This document shows, piece by piece, positions 56,480 to 64,000 of a DNA stretch of 64,000 nucleotides. This DNA is from Hirschia maritima DSM 19733 (lineage in GTDB: Bacteria > Pseudomonadota > Alphaproteobacteria > Caulobacterales > Hyphomonadaceae). A program made the position numbers and the translations under genes. Numbering within the stretch: the first letter of the stretch is position 1; every line of letters starts with the position of its first letter. The notes below the pieces were generated by a model. That model worked only from the letters and a program-made list of their open reading frames with translations, did no database searches and was not told the DNA's origin. The DNA lies in NCBI RefSeq assembly GCF_000378345.1, contig NZ_KB899547.1, positions 124,001 to 188,000 on the forward strand. The letters run 5' to 3'.

Positions 56480-57322
56480 CTATAACCATTTTTCTGACTT
56501 CAATAACTTTATTCTCGATCGTCCAATCGGGATTTTTTTGTCTTGTTTTGTCCATATCACTCGATCGCGGCCTTGCGTTTCAATTTTCTCTACTTCGGAA
56601 CGAGCTACCCACCATGAGCGATGGACTTGGAGACCTATAGAAGACAAATGTTTGGCCGCATCCATAATGCGTCCCCGCACGAAGCGTGTTTCGCCAGAAC
56701 TCAACCCAATTTCTAAATAGTGATCACTGGCATGTACCCAAGCAACATTGTTGCTCGACCAGTTAAATGAAGCCTCGTCCAAAATTTGTCGGTCCGCAGC
56801 TTTAGGTTTTGTAGAGTGGAACAACTCTATCAATAAGATGACAAAGGTTAGCGGCAAGATAATTGGCAACAGAAAGAATATCAATGAAACGATAGGGTCA
56901 GGCTCATGTGGGATAAAGCCGACATATTTCAGAAATTCCACTTCCAATGCCACAACTACGGTCATCATAACGGAAATTATCGCCATTCTTAGGGGTCTGG
57001 GAATAGCCTTAAGAACGCGGAATGATACGACAGTTTGCAAGATGAGAAGTGCACCTAGAGTTGTCCAAATTGCAAAGCGATGAAGAAATTCAACTTTATC
57101 CGTGTCATATGCGCCGGCCGCAGAGAATAGCAAAGCAAAGATCAACACTCCTCCTATATAGCAGGTTTTTAGACTGAGGCCTTGGAGAGTTGAGACCATT
57201 CGTTCTGAGCTGTCATCTTCTGGACTGTTCGCGACTTTTTCCGACACTCTGCGATACTCCGGCTTCTTTCCGAGAATGTCTCGAATATAGGTAATTTCAT
57301 CAATAACCGATGGTGTTAGCAC
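56480..57322 (-). CDS. Membrane protein with C-terminal LytTR DNA-binding domain
   Basis: A 280-residue protein: four transmembrane segments (about 51-72, 83-106, 112-133 and 140-165) and a cytoplasmic LytTR domain (about 180-280; FVRGRIMDAAKHLSSIGLQVHRSWWVARSEVEKI is cited only as VHRSWWVARSEV). The GTG start at 57322 has a weak site; an ATG at 57199 would cut the first 41 residues. This layout suggests a membrane-anchored transcription regulator without a kinase partner. The divergent secreted NTF2-like gene lies 26 bases away. Confidence 0.8.
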   Translation of the reverse strand: MLTPSVIDEITYIRDILGKKPEYRRVSEKVANSPEDDSSERMVSTLQGLSLKTCYIGGVLIFALLFSAAGAYDTDKVEFLHRFAIWTTLGALLILQTVVSFRVLKAIPRPLRMAIISVMMTVVVALEVEFLKYVGFIPHEPDPIVSLIFFLLPIILPLTFVILLIELFHSTKPKAADRQILDEASFNWSSNNVAWVHASDHYLEIGLSSGETRFVRGRIMDAAKHLSSIGLQVHRSWWVARSEVEKIETQGRDRVIWTKQDKKIPIGRSRIKLLKSEKWL

Positions 57323-57348
57323 CTCGAAACCTAAATGAGGAAATTATC

Positions 57349-57873
57349 ATGTTCAAGATTAGTGCGATTATTATGTTTGTCGCTATTTCAGGTTTTGCTT
57401 CCAGCGCTTTGGCGCAAGAAAGATGGGAAATTCCCGAATATAAAATTTATGGTGCGCCTTCCAAGGAAGCTGACGCCATAGCGATTGATACTTTGTTGGA
57501 GACGTTTAGAAAGGCATGGGAAGCTGAGGATGCAGCAACCGTGGCAGGACTACATTCTGATAATGTAGAGTGGATTAATGCGTATGCTCGGATGTTTCAG
57601 TCATCAGATGCTCTAGAGCAATTTCTGGAAAAGCGTTTGTTCCCCGCGTTTCGAGCTTCTGCTTCGGAAAGTGAATCGCGCAATATGAAGTCTATCTCTA
57701 GACGCTATTTGGGAGAAGATGCTGTAATTCTTCATCTCTACACAGATGGCTCGCGCGGAAAATCTATAAATGAAGGCCAAGTTTTACGTCGTACACATTT
57801 CCATTTCGTCCTTGAAAAGAACTGCGATAATTGGACAATAGCACACGTAGCCATAATGGATGCACGTCTTTAG
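57349..57873 (+). CDS. Secreted NTF2/SnoaL-like protein
   Basis: A 174-residue protein with a Sec signal peptide (cleavage near SSALA-QER) followed by an NTF2/SnoaL-type cone fold (AIDTLLETFRKAWEAEDAAT, then LHSDNVEWINAYARMF, and a HFHFVLEKN strand). GAGGAAA lies before ATG 57349. No family role known. It is divergent from the LytTR gene, so it is a candidate target. Confidence 0.72.
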   Translation: MFKISAIIMFVAISGFASSALAQERWEIPEYKIYGAPSKEADAIAIDTLLETFRKAWEAEDAATVAGLHSDNVEWINAYARMFQSSDALEQFLEKRLFPAFRASASESESRNMKSISRRYLGEDAVILHLYTDGSRGKSINEGQVLRRTHFHFVLEKNCDNWTIAHVAIMDARL

Positions 57874-57910
57874 TTTCTGAACAGTCATCCTTTGGCCGTT
57901 TGAGAATAGA

Positions 57911-57945
57911 AAAGCCGCTCGATCGCTCGAGCGGCTTTAGCTTTT
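57911..57945. terminator. Bidirectional terminator between NTF2-like gene and fumC
   Basis: AAAGCCGCTCGA (57911-57922), loop TCGC, TCGAGCGGCTTT (57927-57938): a perfect 12-bp stem, with A- and T-runs, between convergent genes. Confidence 0.94.
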
Positions 57946-57961
57946 TCAATCGGAATTGATC

Positions 57962-59365
57962 TTACCCCTTAGGCGTCGGGCCAATCATTTTCGCTGGAAC
58001 AACGATGGCATCGAAGTCTTCTTCAGAAATACCAAGCGCAAGAGCTTCAACTTTCAATGTTGTGTTGTTCTTGTGAGCGTTTTTCGCAACTTTAGCTGCT
58101 AGATCGTAGCCGTATTTCTCTTTTAGAGGTGTCACAAGCATCAATGAGTTTTCAAGACCGCGCTGGATGTTGTCCAGACGTGGCTCAATGCCGACCACAC
58201 AATTATCAGTGAAGGAAACAGAGGCGTCCGCCAGCAATTTCACAGATTGAAGGAAGTTGTAGCTCATCATCGGGTTGAACACGTTCAACTCGAAATGGCC
58301 TTGTGAACCAGCGAATGAAAGTGCGGCGTTGTTACCGTGAATGTGTGCGCAAACCTGTGTCATCGCTTCACACTGCGTTGGGTTAACTTTACCCGGCATA
58401 ATGGATGAGCCTGGTTCGTTTTCAGGTAGAGCCAATTCACCAAGACCTGAGCGTGGTCCAGACCCTAGGAAACGAATGTCGTTTGCGATCTTAAAGCAAG
58501 ACATGGCCGCTGTTGTGATTGCGCCATGAGCAAACACCATCGCGTCGTGTGCGGACAATGCTTCAAATTTGTTTGGCGCAGTCACGAATGGAAGGCTTGT
58601 GATCGCGGCGATTTTCTCTGCCACTAATTCAGCAAACCCTTCTGGAGAAGCCAAACCTGTTCCAACTGCAGTACCACCTTGGGCTAGCTCTAGAAGGCCG
58701 GGTAGAGATTGCTCAATGCGGGCAATGCCTAGCTCGATCATTTTAGCGTAGCCAGAAAATTCCTGACCAAGTGTCACCGGTGTTGCATCTTGTGTGTGCG
58801 TACGCCCGATTTTGATAATATCAGTCCAAGCTTTTGCTTTTTTATCGAGTGCTTCGTGTAGTTTGCGAAGGGCTGGCAGAAGTGTTTCGGATACTTCAAC
58901 GGCACATGCAATGTGCATGGCTGTAGGGAACACATCGTTTGAGCTTTGCGACATGTTACAGTGGTCGTTTGGGTGGACCGGTGATTTTGAACCTATCTCA
59001 CCGCCCAGAATTTCGATCGCGCGGTTTGCTATAACCTCGTTCGAGTTCATGTTGGATTGCGTACCAGACCCTGTTTGCCACACAACAAGTGGGAAGTGGT
59101 CGTCTAGTTTGCCTTCAATCACTTCAGTTGCAGCTTGCACAATCACCTTGCCAAGCTCTGGATCCATTTTGCCAAGCGCCATATTGGCTTCACAACATCC
59201 GCGTTTCACAACACCAAGTGCACGCACGATAGGAAGAGGTTGTTTTTCCCAACCAATTTTAAAGTTGCCCAATGAACGTTGAGCTTGAGCACCCCAATAG
59301 CCATCTGCTGGAACCTCAACCGGGCCCATAGTGTCAGTTTCGGTACGTGTTTTGATCTCGCTCAT
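57962..59365 (-). CDS. fumC: FumC, class II fumarase
   Basis: A 467-residue Fe-S-free fumarase that interconverts fumarate and malate in the TCA cycle. The signature [15 protein letters not shown] is at about residues 318-332. [34 protein letters not shown] and [17 protein letters not shown] match class II enzymes. Normal length and no oddities. Confidence 0.98.
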   Translation of the reverse strand: MSEIKTRTETDTMGPVEVPADGYWGAQAQRSLGNFKIGWEKQPLPIVRALGVVKRGCCEANMALGKMDPELGKVIVQAATEVIEGKLDDHFPLVVWQTGSGTQSNMNSNEVIANRAIEILGGEIGSKSPVHPNDHCNMSQSSNDVFPTAMHIACAVEVSETLLPALRKLHEALDKKAKAWTDIIKIGRTHTQDATPVTLGQEFSGYAKMIELGIARIEQSLPGLLELAQGGTAVGTGLASPEGFAELVAEKIAAITSLPFVTAPNKFEALSAHDAMVFAHGAITTAAMSCFKIANDIRFLGSGPRSGLGELALPENEPGSSIMPGKVNPTQCEAMTQVCAHIHGNNAALSFAGSQGHFELNVFNPMMSYNFLQSVKLLADASVSFTDNCVVGIEPRLDNIQRGLENSLMLVTPLKEKYGYDLAAKVAKNAHKNNTTLKVEALALGISEEDFDAIVVPAKMIGPTPKG

Positions 59366-59521
59366 TGATGTGTCCTCATAATTTCTTATTTGCGCACGGG
59401 GAGTGCGGGGCTGTTATTTGCGATATGGATTAAGGCAATGAGAGTTAAGGATCAACTAGCGCGCGCTTTTTGGTAGCCCTAACTTGAGATACAAATCAGA
59501 AAAAAATGACTTATCAGAGAA

Positions 59522-60003
59522 TTATTCGAATAAAAGTTCGAATGGGTACGAAACGTCTTTTCGCATCGCAGGTTTTCCATTGTAAGTGATCGGGATGTAT
59601 TTTACGGTCGACATGGCTTGAATTGCTGCAGTTTCATATTTTGGAACATCACATTTTGCACGAATATTGAATGGTTCTCCTCCTTCATTGACAAAAAGAA
59701 AAGTCATGCAATTAGAAGGTTTTCCCACTTTCTGCATAATTTTTATTAAAGACGATGTATCTGGGGGAGACATTGGTTGCGCATCGGGATCGGATATTAA
59801 GTGTACTTGGGTTCCGTCTTTTTTCCTAACAATTATTTTGCCTGAATGTGGAGGAACTGGGGTGGTGTCAGATGTTTTCTCTTTAGGTGGAGGGTACACT
59901 CCTACAATGGTCATTTTAGGAAGGAGGGCTCTTCTTCTTGAGCACTCGCATTTCCAGCTAACACTACAACACTAGCAATAATGATCGAAATAAACTTTGA
60001 CAT
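59522..60003 (-). pseudogene. Frameshifted gene: signal peptide + TonB-C-like domain
   Basis: The first 30 codons (60003 to 59911) encode a signal peptide (SKFISIIIASVVVLAGNASA, then QEEEP) and end at a TGA. The downstream frame (59914-59522) begins by ATGA overlap and encodes a 130-residue domain resembling the TonB C-terminal domain (RAKCDVPKYETAAIQAMSTV, then YNGKPAMRKDVSYPFELLFE). It has no ribosome-binding site of its own. Together they would form one secreted protein, so this looks like a -1 frameshift in the gene, in or near CCTTCCTAAAATGACC. A sequencing error, a real mutation, or rarer programmed slippage are all possible. Confidence 0.6.
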
Positions 60004-60106
60004 ATGAAACTTCTTTCAGCCCACTTTCATCCCTAGGTAGAGTTTCATTTTTTCATTGTTGTGTAAAGTGATGGTGAAATATTCATGTTCTACATAGAGA
60101 TGGGCT

Positions 60107-61459
60107 ATGCCAAAGCCAGTTTATAAACAGCGTCTGAAAGCATGGAAAACGCATGGGTTCTTGAAGGCTGAAACACCGTTTTCGAATAAAGAACGTGAGA
60201 AGCTTCAGAGCTTTTCAATTGTTGAGTTAGCTGCAGCCACAAGAAATAGTGATCACTCAGAAGAAGGCCGTAAGGCTGCGGCCGACCGTTTGCAACTGAT
60301 GGGCGGGAAACTATCGGATGCGGATATTGTCGTTCCTGGCTTTGTTAGATTTAAAAATCTAGAAAAACTCAGAAAGAAGTTTTTTGGTGCCTCCAGAACA
60401 ATTCGCGTATGGGCCGGTTGGCTATCCTTTTTGTGGTTTGCCTGTGCATTTGCGGCGATAGGGTATTCTTCTGAACTCGAGACCAATGCTTTGATCGAAG
60501 CAAAAGATGCAGGCATTATTTCATCAGAAGACTTTCTAAATTCAGATCGTGAATTGACTGATGAAGAATTTGAAAAAGCATACGCTACAGGCTCAATGCG
60601 GATAGATGCCTTCCAAAGTCAGAACGCATTGAGAGACTGGCTGCTGGTTAAAGCAGAGGTGACGCCAACCGGAAAGAAAATGAAATTGTATGAAGAAGTG
60701 GGATATGTATTTATCGCGCTTTTGATGGTGTCGGTTTTATTGTGGTTTTTGTTTGCTGTGTTTCGTGGGCAGCCCGCGAGAATACTGCTGTTGAGAAAAT
60801 TCAATGATAAGAAAGTTTCAAAGTCCCTGCGTCATGTGATTACAAGCCACATTGCACCTTTTGGTCATACTACAACTTTGTCTGACAAGTTTTTCAAAAA
60901 ATCAGCTTGGTCTTGGTTTTGGGATCTTGTTCCAAAGCATTGGGCTCTTATTCCTGTTGTGCCTGTTTGGATGCTTGTGCGTATAGTCATGCGCCAATTT
61001 AATCGTGCAAAATGGGGGCCGGTTTGGGTTGGTTCAGCACGTAATTTTAGACATTTAGCTAAACGAATGAGAGATCGTATACCCCTCAATTTCATCGTGT
61101 CTTGTTCTTCCAGTAAAGAAGCTTTTATGGTGCGCACGCATGATGATTGGTGGCAGGAAGTCATCAAAATGATCATGAACTCATCTGATGTTATCGTGGT
61201 CGATTTATCTAATGTCACTGCAGGTACTGAATGGGAATTGGAGAGGTTAGATCACACTAATATGTGGGAGCGTGCGATCTTTATTGCGCATGAAGAAACA
61301 GTCTCTCAGGCGCTCTCATCTATCTCGTCTTATTCTTGGAGTGAGAAGGTTAGATTATACAGCTATGACAGTGTCGGGGATTTGGAAAAGGAAGAGAAAA
61401 GGCAGTTTCGTGAAGACATGCTTTTGAAAATTGGCCAGACATCGCAGACCTATGGTTGA
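60107..61459 (+). CDS. Membrane protein with TIR-like C-terminal domain
   Basis: A 450-residue protein. The N-terminus (about 1-100) is soluble with an EF-hand-like acidic stretch; a membrane segment lies at about 101-120, another at about 199-219, and a further hydrophobic region at about 279-294. The last part resembles the TIR-like Rossmann domain found with membrane segments in actinobacterial proteins: LLLRKFND (227-234), HTTTLSD, HDDWWQEVI (345-353) and DVIVVDLSNVTAGTEWELE (361-379). No enzyme role is proven. It stands alone as a monocistronic gene. Confidence 0.65.
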   Translation: MPKPVYKQRLKAWKTHGFLKAETPFSNKEREKLQSFSIVELAAATRNSDHSEEGRKAAADRLQLMGGKLSDADIVVPGFVRFKNLEKLRKKFFGASRTIRVWAGWLSFLWFACAFAAIGYSSELETNALIEAKDAGIISSEDFLNSDRELTDEEFEKAYATGSMRIDAFQSQNALRDWLLVKAEVTPTGKKMKLYEEVGYVFIALLMVSVLLWFLFAVFRGQPARILLLRKFNDKKVSKSLRHVITSHIAPFGHTTTLSDKFFKKSAWSWFWDLVPKHWALIPVVPVWMLVRIVMRQFNRAKWGPVWVGSARNFRHLAKRMRDRIPLNFIVSCSSSKEAFMVRTHDDWWQEVIKMIMNSSDVIVVDLSNVTAGTEWELERLDHTNMWERAIFIAHEETVSQALSSISSYSWSEKVRLYSYDSVGDLEKEEKRQFREDMLLKIGQTSQTYG

Positions 61460-61541
61460 CCTTTCCCGAAGCAGTGGGGTCTGGGGGATATGCACCGCTT
61501 CAGGATAAGCCACTCTACTAACTCTGGGAGGAGATTAGAAA

Positions 61542-61961
61542 TTAGAGATCCGCACCGCCCCAAAGAACGGCATATTCTTCACAATGCACCAGCACGCTTT
61601 TGTAATCAGCTAGATTGATGTCTGCTGGTACCATGTATTCTTGACCGCCTTTAAAGCTAGTTAGTTCACCAATATTGATCGAACCGTTTACGGCTGTTTT
61701 TCCATTCACATCAGCTATTGTTTTTGGTGAAAGGAAGACTTTTAGGTCCGGACCTTTTTTAGCTTTAAAGTCTTCGCTGAATTTGATGTAAGTCGCGCCA
61801 TCGCGTTCCACGATTGTGTAGCTACCTTTAATCGATTTCTTTTTCTTGATGAAAGTGTGCTCTGCGGCAGCAGGTTCAGCATAAGCAGCTGCAGGGGCGA
61901 CTGTGTTGATAATGGCGACTGAAGAGAAAACCAGTGCTGTAGAAAGAAGTAATGAACGCAT
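61542..61961 (-). CDS. Secreted DM13-domain protein
   Basis: A 139-residue protein with a Sec signal peptide (cleavage around AAAYA-EPA) followed by a DM13 domain (KGPDLKVFLSPKTIADVNGK, and a tail VLVHCEEYAVLWGGADL). DM13 domains are thought to carry out electron transfer through a conserved Cys (HCEE). A periplasmic redox role is likely but the partner is unknown. Confidence 0.85.
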   Translation of the reverse strand: MRSLLLSTALVFSSVAIINTVAPAAAYAEPAAAEHTFIKKKKSIKGSYTIVERDGATYIKFSEDFKAKKGPDLKVFLSPKTIADVNGKTAVNGSINIGELTSFKGGQEYMVPADINLADYKSVLVHCEEYAVLWGGADL

Positions 61962-62102
61962 TTTTAAATCTCAATTCGTTTCGACCTTGAAGGTCCGTGG
62001 GGATGAATTGAATATGCGGTTAGAAGATCAATTTTTCAAATCAAGTACGATCACAGATGCGCGTGGTTAATTCACGCTTTTTGTGATCGGATGTGATCTC
62101 AA

Positions 62103-62567
62103 TTAAGATCGGTCCGTGTTCGTGATAATTTCAGTTGTAACTGAGTTCGCAATAAAGCAATGATCATGTGCTTGATGATGCATGTGTTCTATTTGATCTT
62201 TTGTCGGTGTCGGTCCTTCGTAGGAAACGACAGGGTTCAACGTCACTTTAGTAACAGCCATTTTGTTTTCGGCATTTTTCGTCAATTCGCCCGTCGCTTC
62301 ATCTTCATAGCTATTGACGACAAAGCCTGCATCGCGTGCCATGTGTAAATAGAACAACATGTGGCAACTCGATAAAGAGGCGATGAATGCTTCTTCCGGA
62401 TCTACATTTTCTTCGACAGAATAGGGAATAGGTACAATATGAGGAGAAGAGGATGCGGGCACTTTCAAGCCACCGTCAAACTCCCATTCGTGACCTCGAG
62501 AGTGTTTGTTGGCTTTGAAGTCATCATTGTTCCGTGACCAGCGAATAATTGCAGAATGTTGAGCCAT
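62103..62567 (-). CDS. OsmC-family protein
   Basis: A 154-residue member of the OsmC/Ohr superfamily. The first catalytic Cys is in SLSSCHMLFYLHMARD, with Glu and other residues upstream (DPEEAFIASL); a second Cys is in HDHCFIANSV. It probably reduces organic hydroperoxides with thiols in the cytoplasm. Its start is ATG 62567 (MAQHSAI). It follows the DUF2853 gene across a terminator, so it is transcribed separately. Confidence 0.92.
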   Translation of the reverse strand: MAQHSAIIRWSRNNDDFKANKHSRGHEWEFDGGLKVPASSSPHIVPIPYSVEENVDPEEAFIASLSSCHMLFYLHMARDAGFVVNSYEDEATGELTKNAENKMAVTKVTLNPVVSYEGPTPTKDQIEHMHHQAHDHCFIANSVTTEIITNTDRS

Positions 62568-62581
62568 GTATCCCTATCCAT

Positions 62582-62614
62582 AAAAAACGGGTGCTGACGA
62601 AATATCAGCACCCG
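62582..62614 (-). terminator. Rho-independent terminator after the DUF2853 gene
   Basis: On the - strand: CGGGTGCTGA (62605-62614 complement) stem with its mate at 62588-62597, a 7-base loop, then a T6 run. It separates DUF2853 from OsmC. Confidence 0.9.
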
Positions 62615-62643
62615 CTTGAAAATTCTCGCGAATTTCGGACCTA

Positions 62644-62988
62644 CTATTTGTTGTAGATGCCTTCTTTTTTGAAGTGCTTAGCAAGAAGATAATAAACGAC
62701 TGCGCGGAATTTGTTGCGCTCAGATTTACCGTATTGCTCGATTACTGCATCAATTGCTGTGTCTAATTCTGGGCCGTCTTTTAGGCCAAGCTTCTTGATA
62801 AGGAAGTTGTTTTTCACAGTAGCGATTTCATTAGGGTCTGTCGCAGAAACCGTTGAAGAGTCCTTGTTGTAGATTGATGGTCCACAACCGATTGTCACTT
62901 TAGTTAGGAAATCCATATCCGGAGTTACGCCACACTTGTCTTTTAGGTCAGCTGCGTACTTTTGGATTAGCTCATCACGTTTGCTCAT
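62644..62988 (-). CDS. DUF2853 family protein
   Basis: A 114-residue DUF2853-family protein. Its pattern (KYAADLKDKCGVTPD, GPSIYNKDSS, RNKFRAVVYYLLAKHF) matches the family closely. AAGGGG precedes the ATG. Function unknown; the family is small and soluble. It ends in a strong terminator. Confidence 0.9.
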   Translation of the reverse strand: MSKRDELIQKYAADLKDKCGVTPDMDFLTKVTIGCGPSIYNKDSSTVSATDPNEIATVKNNFLIKKLGLKDGPELDTAIDAVIEQYGKSERNKFRAVVYYLLAKHFKKEGIYNK

Positions 62989-63115
62989 TTTATACCCCTT
63001 TAGAGTGGAATCGGTTTGTGATTAACCAAGACTTTCGATGAATTTGCGTAAATTGGCAACTCTCTACCTCAGTCTCAATGTCAATCAGAGATAGTTAAAC
63101 CGGCTGAACAGGAGA

Positions 63116-63526
63116 TTAATAGAAACGACGTGCTTTGACTTTAATGGGCTGCGGCTGTGGCGCAGGCGCAAAAAGGCGTGTGATTAGCGCTTCGATGTCA
63201 GGCATTTTCGGGCCGCGACCGGGTTTGTCATTGTCATCGTCATCTTTGCTAAAGCGTGACCATATCGCGATACCCATTTGAATAGACGCGAACGTTAGTC
63301 CTAGAAAGAAAGTTAGAATAAAAAGGGCAATCCATTTGTCGTCTGATGCAAAGATTAAGTCGCGTAAATTTGCGATATTGAAAATTAAAAGAGCGCTCAC
63401 AAAGAATATGCTGAACAAGAATCCTGATAAAGCTTTACCAGCCAACCATCGTATATTTTTGGCTGTATTATCTTTTTCAGATTGTGCCGCATTCAAGGGC
63501 TCGATTGGGTGTTTTGCATCGACCAT
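63116..63526 (-). CDS. Two-segment membrane protein, unknown function
   Basis: A 136-residue protein with two hydrophobic segments (about 33-52 and 65-88), followed by an acidic stretch (SKDDDDNDKPGRGPK) and a basic Pro/Gln-rich tail (APAPQPQPIKVKARRFY). No family recognised. Weak ribosome-binding site. Divergent from nothing; the oxygenase-like gene lies upstream on the same strand. Confidence 0.6.
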   Translation of the reverse strand: MVDAKHPIEPLNAAQSEKDNTAKNIRWLAGKALSGFLFSIFFVSALLIFNIANLRDLIFASDDKWIALFILTFFLGLTFASIQMGIAIWSRFSKDDDDNDKPGRGPKMPDIEALITRLFAPAPQPQPIKVKARRFY

Positions 63527-63605
63527 AAATTAAATATAGGAGCGTTTCCTGAATTGCCAAGCTAGAATAATGATAGTGTGGAATTCTAAATACAATCGTA
63601 ACAAT

Positions 63606-64000
63606 TCAGATCAACGAATAATTGAATGAAATGGAGATGCGTAAATCTTCACCCATATTGGCGGTAACCTCATGGCGTAGCCAGCTTTCCCACATCATGA
63701 CAGTGCCGGGTTCTGGTTTTTCGTATACAAATCGTTGTGCTGAGCGCGGGGCGTCCTTGTTCGGGCCGGGAGCATTCATCATCATAGCTAGGCGCGGGTC
63801 CTCCAGTTTAAGCGCGCCAGCTCCCTCAGGAGTTTTGACATAATATGTACCAGAAATGACTGAATGAGGGTGGATGTGCCCAGAATGGGCCGCTAGAGGG
63901 TTTAGGATGTTGATCCAATAACTATCCATTTCCCATTTTGCGCAGCCAATATCCATGTAGGATGCAGTTGAAAAGTCATTGGCTTTGGCATCCAGCATTT
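63606..64000 (-). CDS. Putative 2OG-Fe(II) oxygenase, window-truncated
   Basis: The last 130 residues of a protein running off the window. HIHPHSVISGTYYVKTPEG and, later, RHEVTANMGEDLRISISFNY match the TIGR02466/2OG-Fe(II) oxygenase type, where the two His and an Asp/His triad bind iron and Arg binds 2-oxoglutarate. An ATG lies at 63998, but the family is about 200 residues, so the true start is probably beyond base 64000. Substrate unknown. Confidence 0.7.
   Translation of the reverse strand, partial: MLDAKANDFSTASYMDIGCAKWEMDSYWINILNPLAAHSGHIHPHSVISGTYYVKTPEGAGALKLEDPRLAMMMNAPGPNKDAPRSAQRFVYEKPEPGTVMMWESWLRHEVTANMGEDLRISISFNYSLI

Overview
The window looks like chromosomal DNA from a marine-type alphaproteobacterium of moderate GC content. 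Hyphomonadaceae/Maricaulales (Hirschia-like) is my best guess. The basis is the classic alphaproteobacterial division and cell-wall (dcw) gene order running into lpxC-bamD-recN-ligA, a meso-diaminopimelate-type MurE, TonB-dependent outer-membrane proteins, alphaproteobacterial LexA-type (GTTC-N7-GTTC) and CtrA-like (TTAA-N7-TTAAC) sites, and small families common in that class (DUF4169, DUF2853, DM13). The genus is inference only.

Bases 1-31,910 hold the dcw cluster and its tail, nearly all on the + strand: rsmH (5' cut by the window), ftsL, ftsI, murE, murF, mraY, murD, ftsW, murG, murC, then murB, ddl, ftsQ, ftsA, ftsZ, lpxC, bamD, recN and ligA. Most upstream genes overlap by ATGA or TAATG, implying one translationally coupled operon. 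Two insertions break the usual order. Between murC and murB sit a GNAT acetyltransferase, an unknown coiled-coil protein, a lipoprotein, an AhpD-like protein, a DoxX protein and rsgA. Between murB and ddl sit a Glyoxalase_8-like protein and a TonB-dependent receptor. ftsZ has its own leader with a CtrA-like box, and recN has a perfect LexA box.

Bases 31,911-41,755 hold an aminopeptidase P, prmA, two tiny genes under near-identical upstream elements (one is a minimal flagellar rod-like protein), lipoproteins and membrane proteins of unknown role, and a UvrD/PcrA helicase. Bases 41,756-52,000 hold a ClC channel, an Old Yellow Enzyme, a CsgG-like/TPR lipoprotein, an HxlR regulator facing a membrane protein-TfoX operon across two matching operators, a Crp/Fnr regulator with a DUF2892 protein and a palindrome between them, and an acyl-CoA dehydrogenase.

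Bases 50,880-64,000 hold an alkylation-repair pair (ogt against an Ada-AlkA fusion), a protein that joins a ribbon-helix-helix domain, a membrane segment and EF-hands, an SDR/LysR divergent pair with a palindromic operator, a LytTR membrane regulator facing a secreted NTF2-like protein, fumC, a frameshifted TonB-C-like gene, a membrane protein with a TIR-like Rossmann domain, and small stress or electron-transfer proteins (DM13, OsmC, DUF2853). The window ends inside a 2OG-Fe(II) oxygenase-like gene. I saw no tRNA, rRNA, CRISPR array or insertion sequence.
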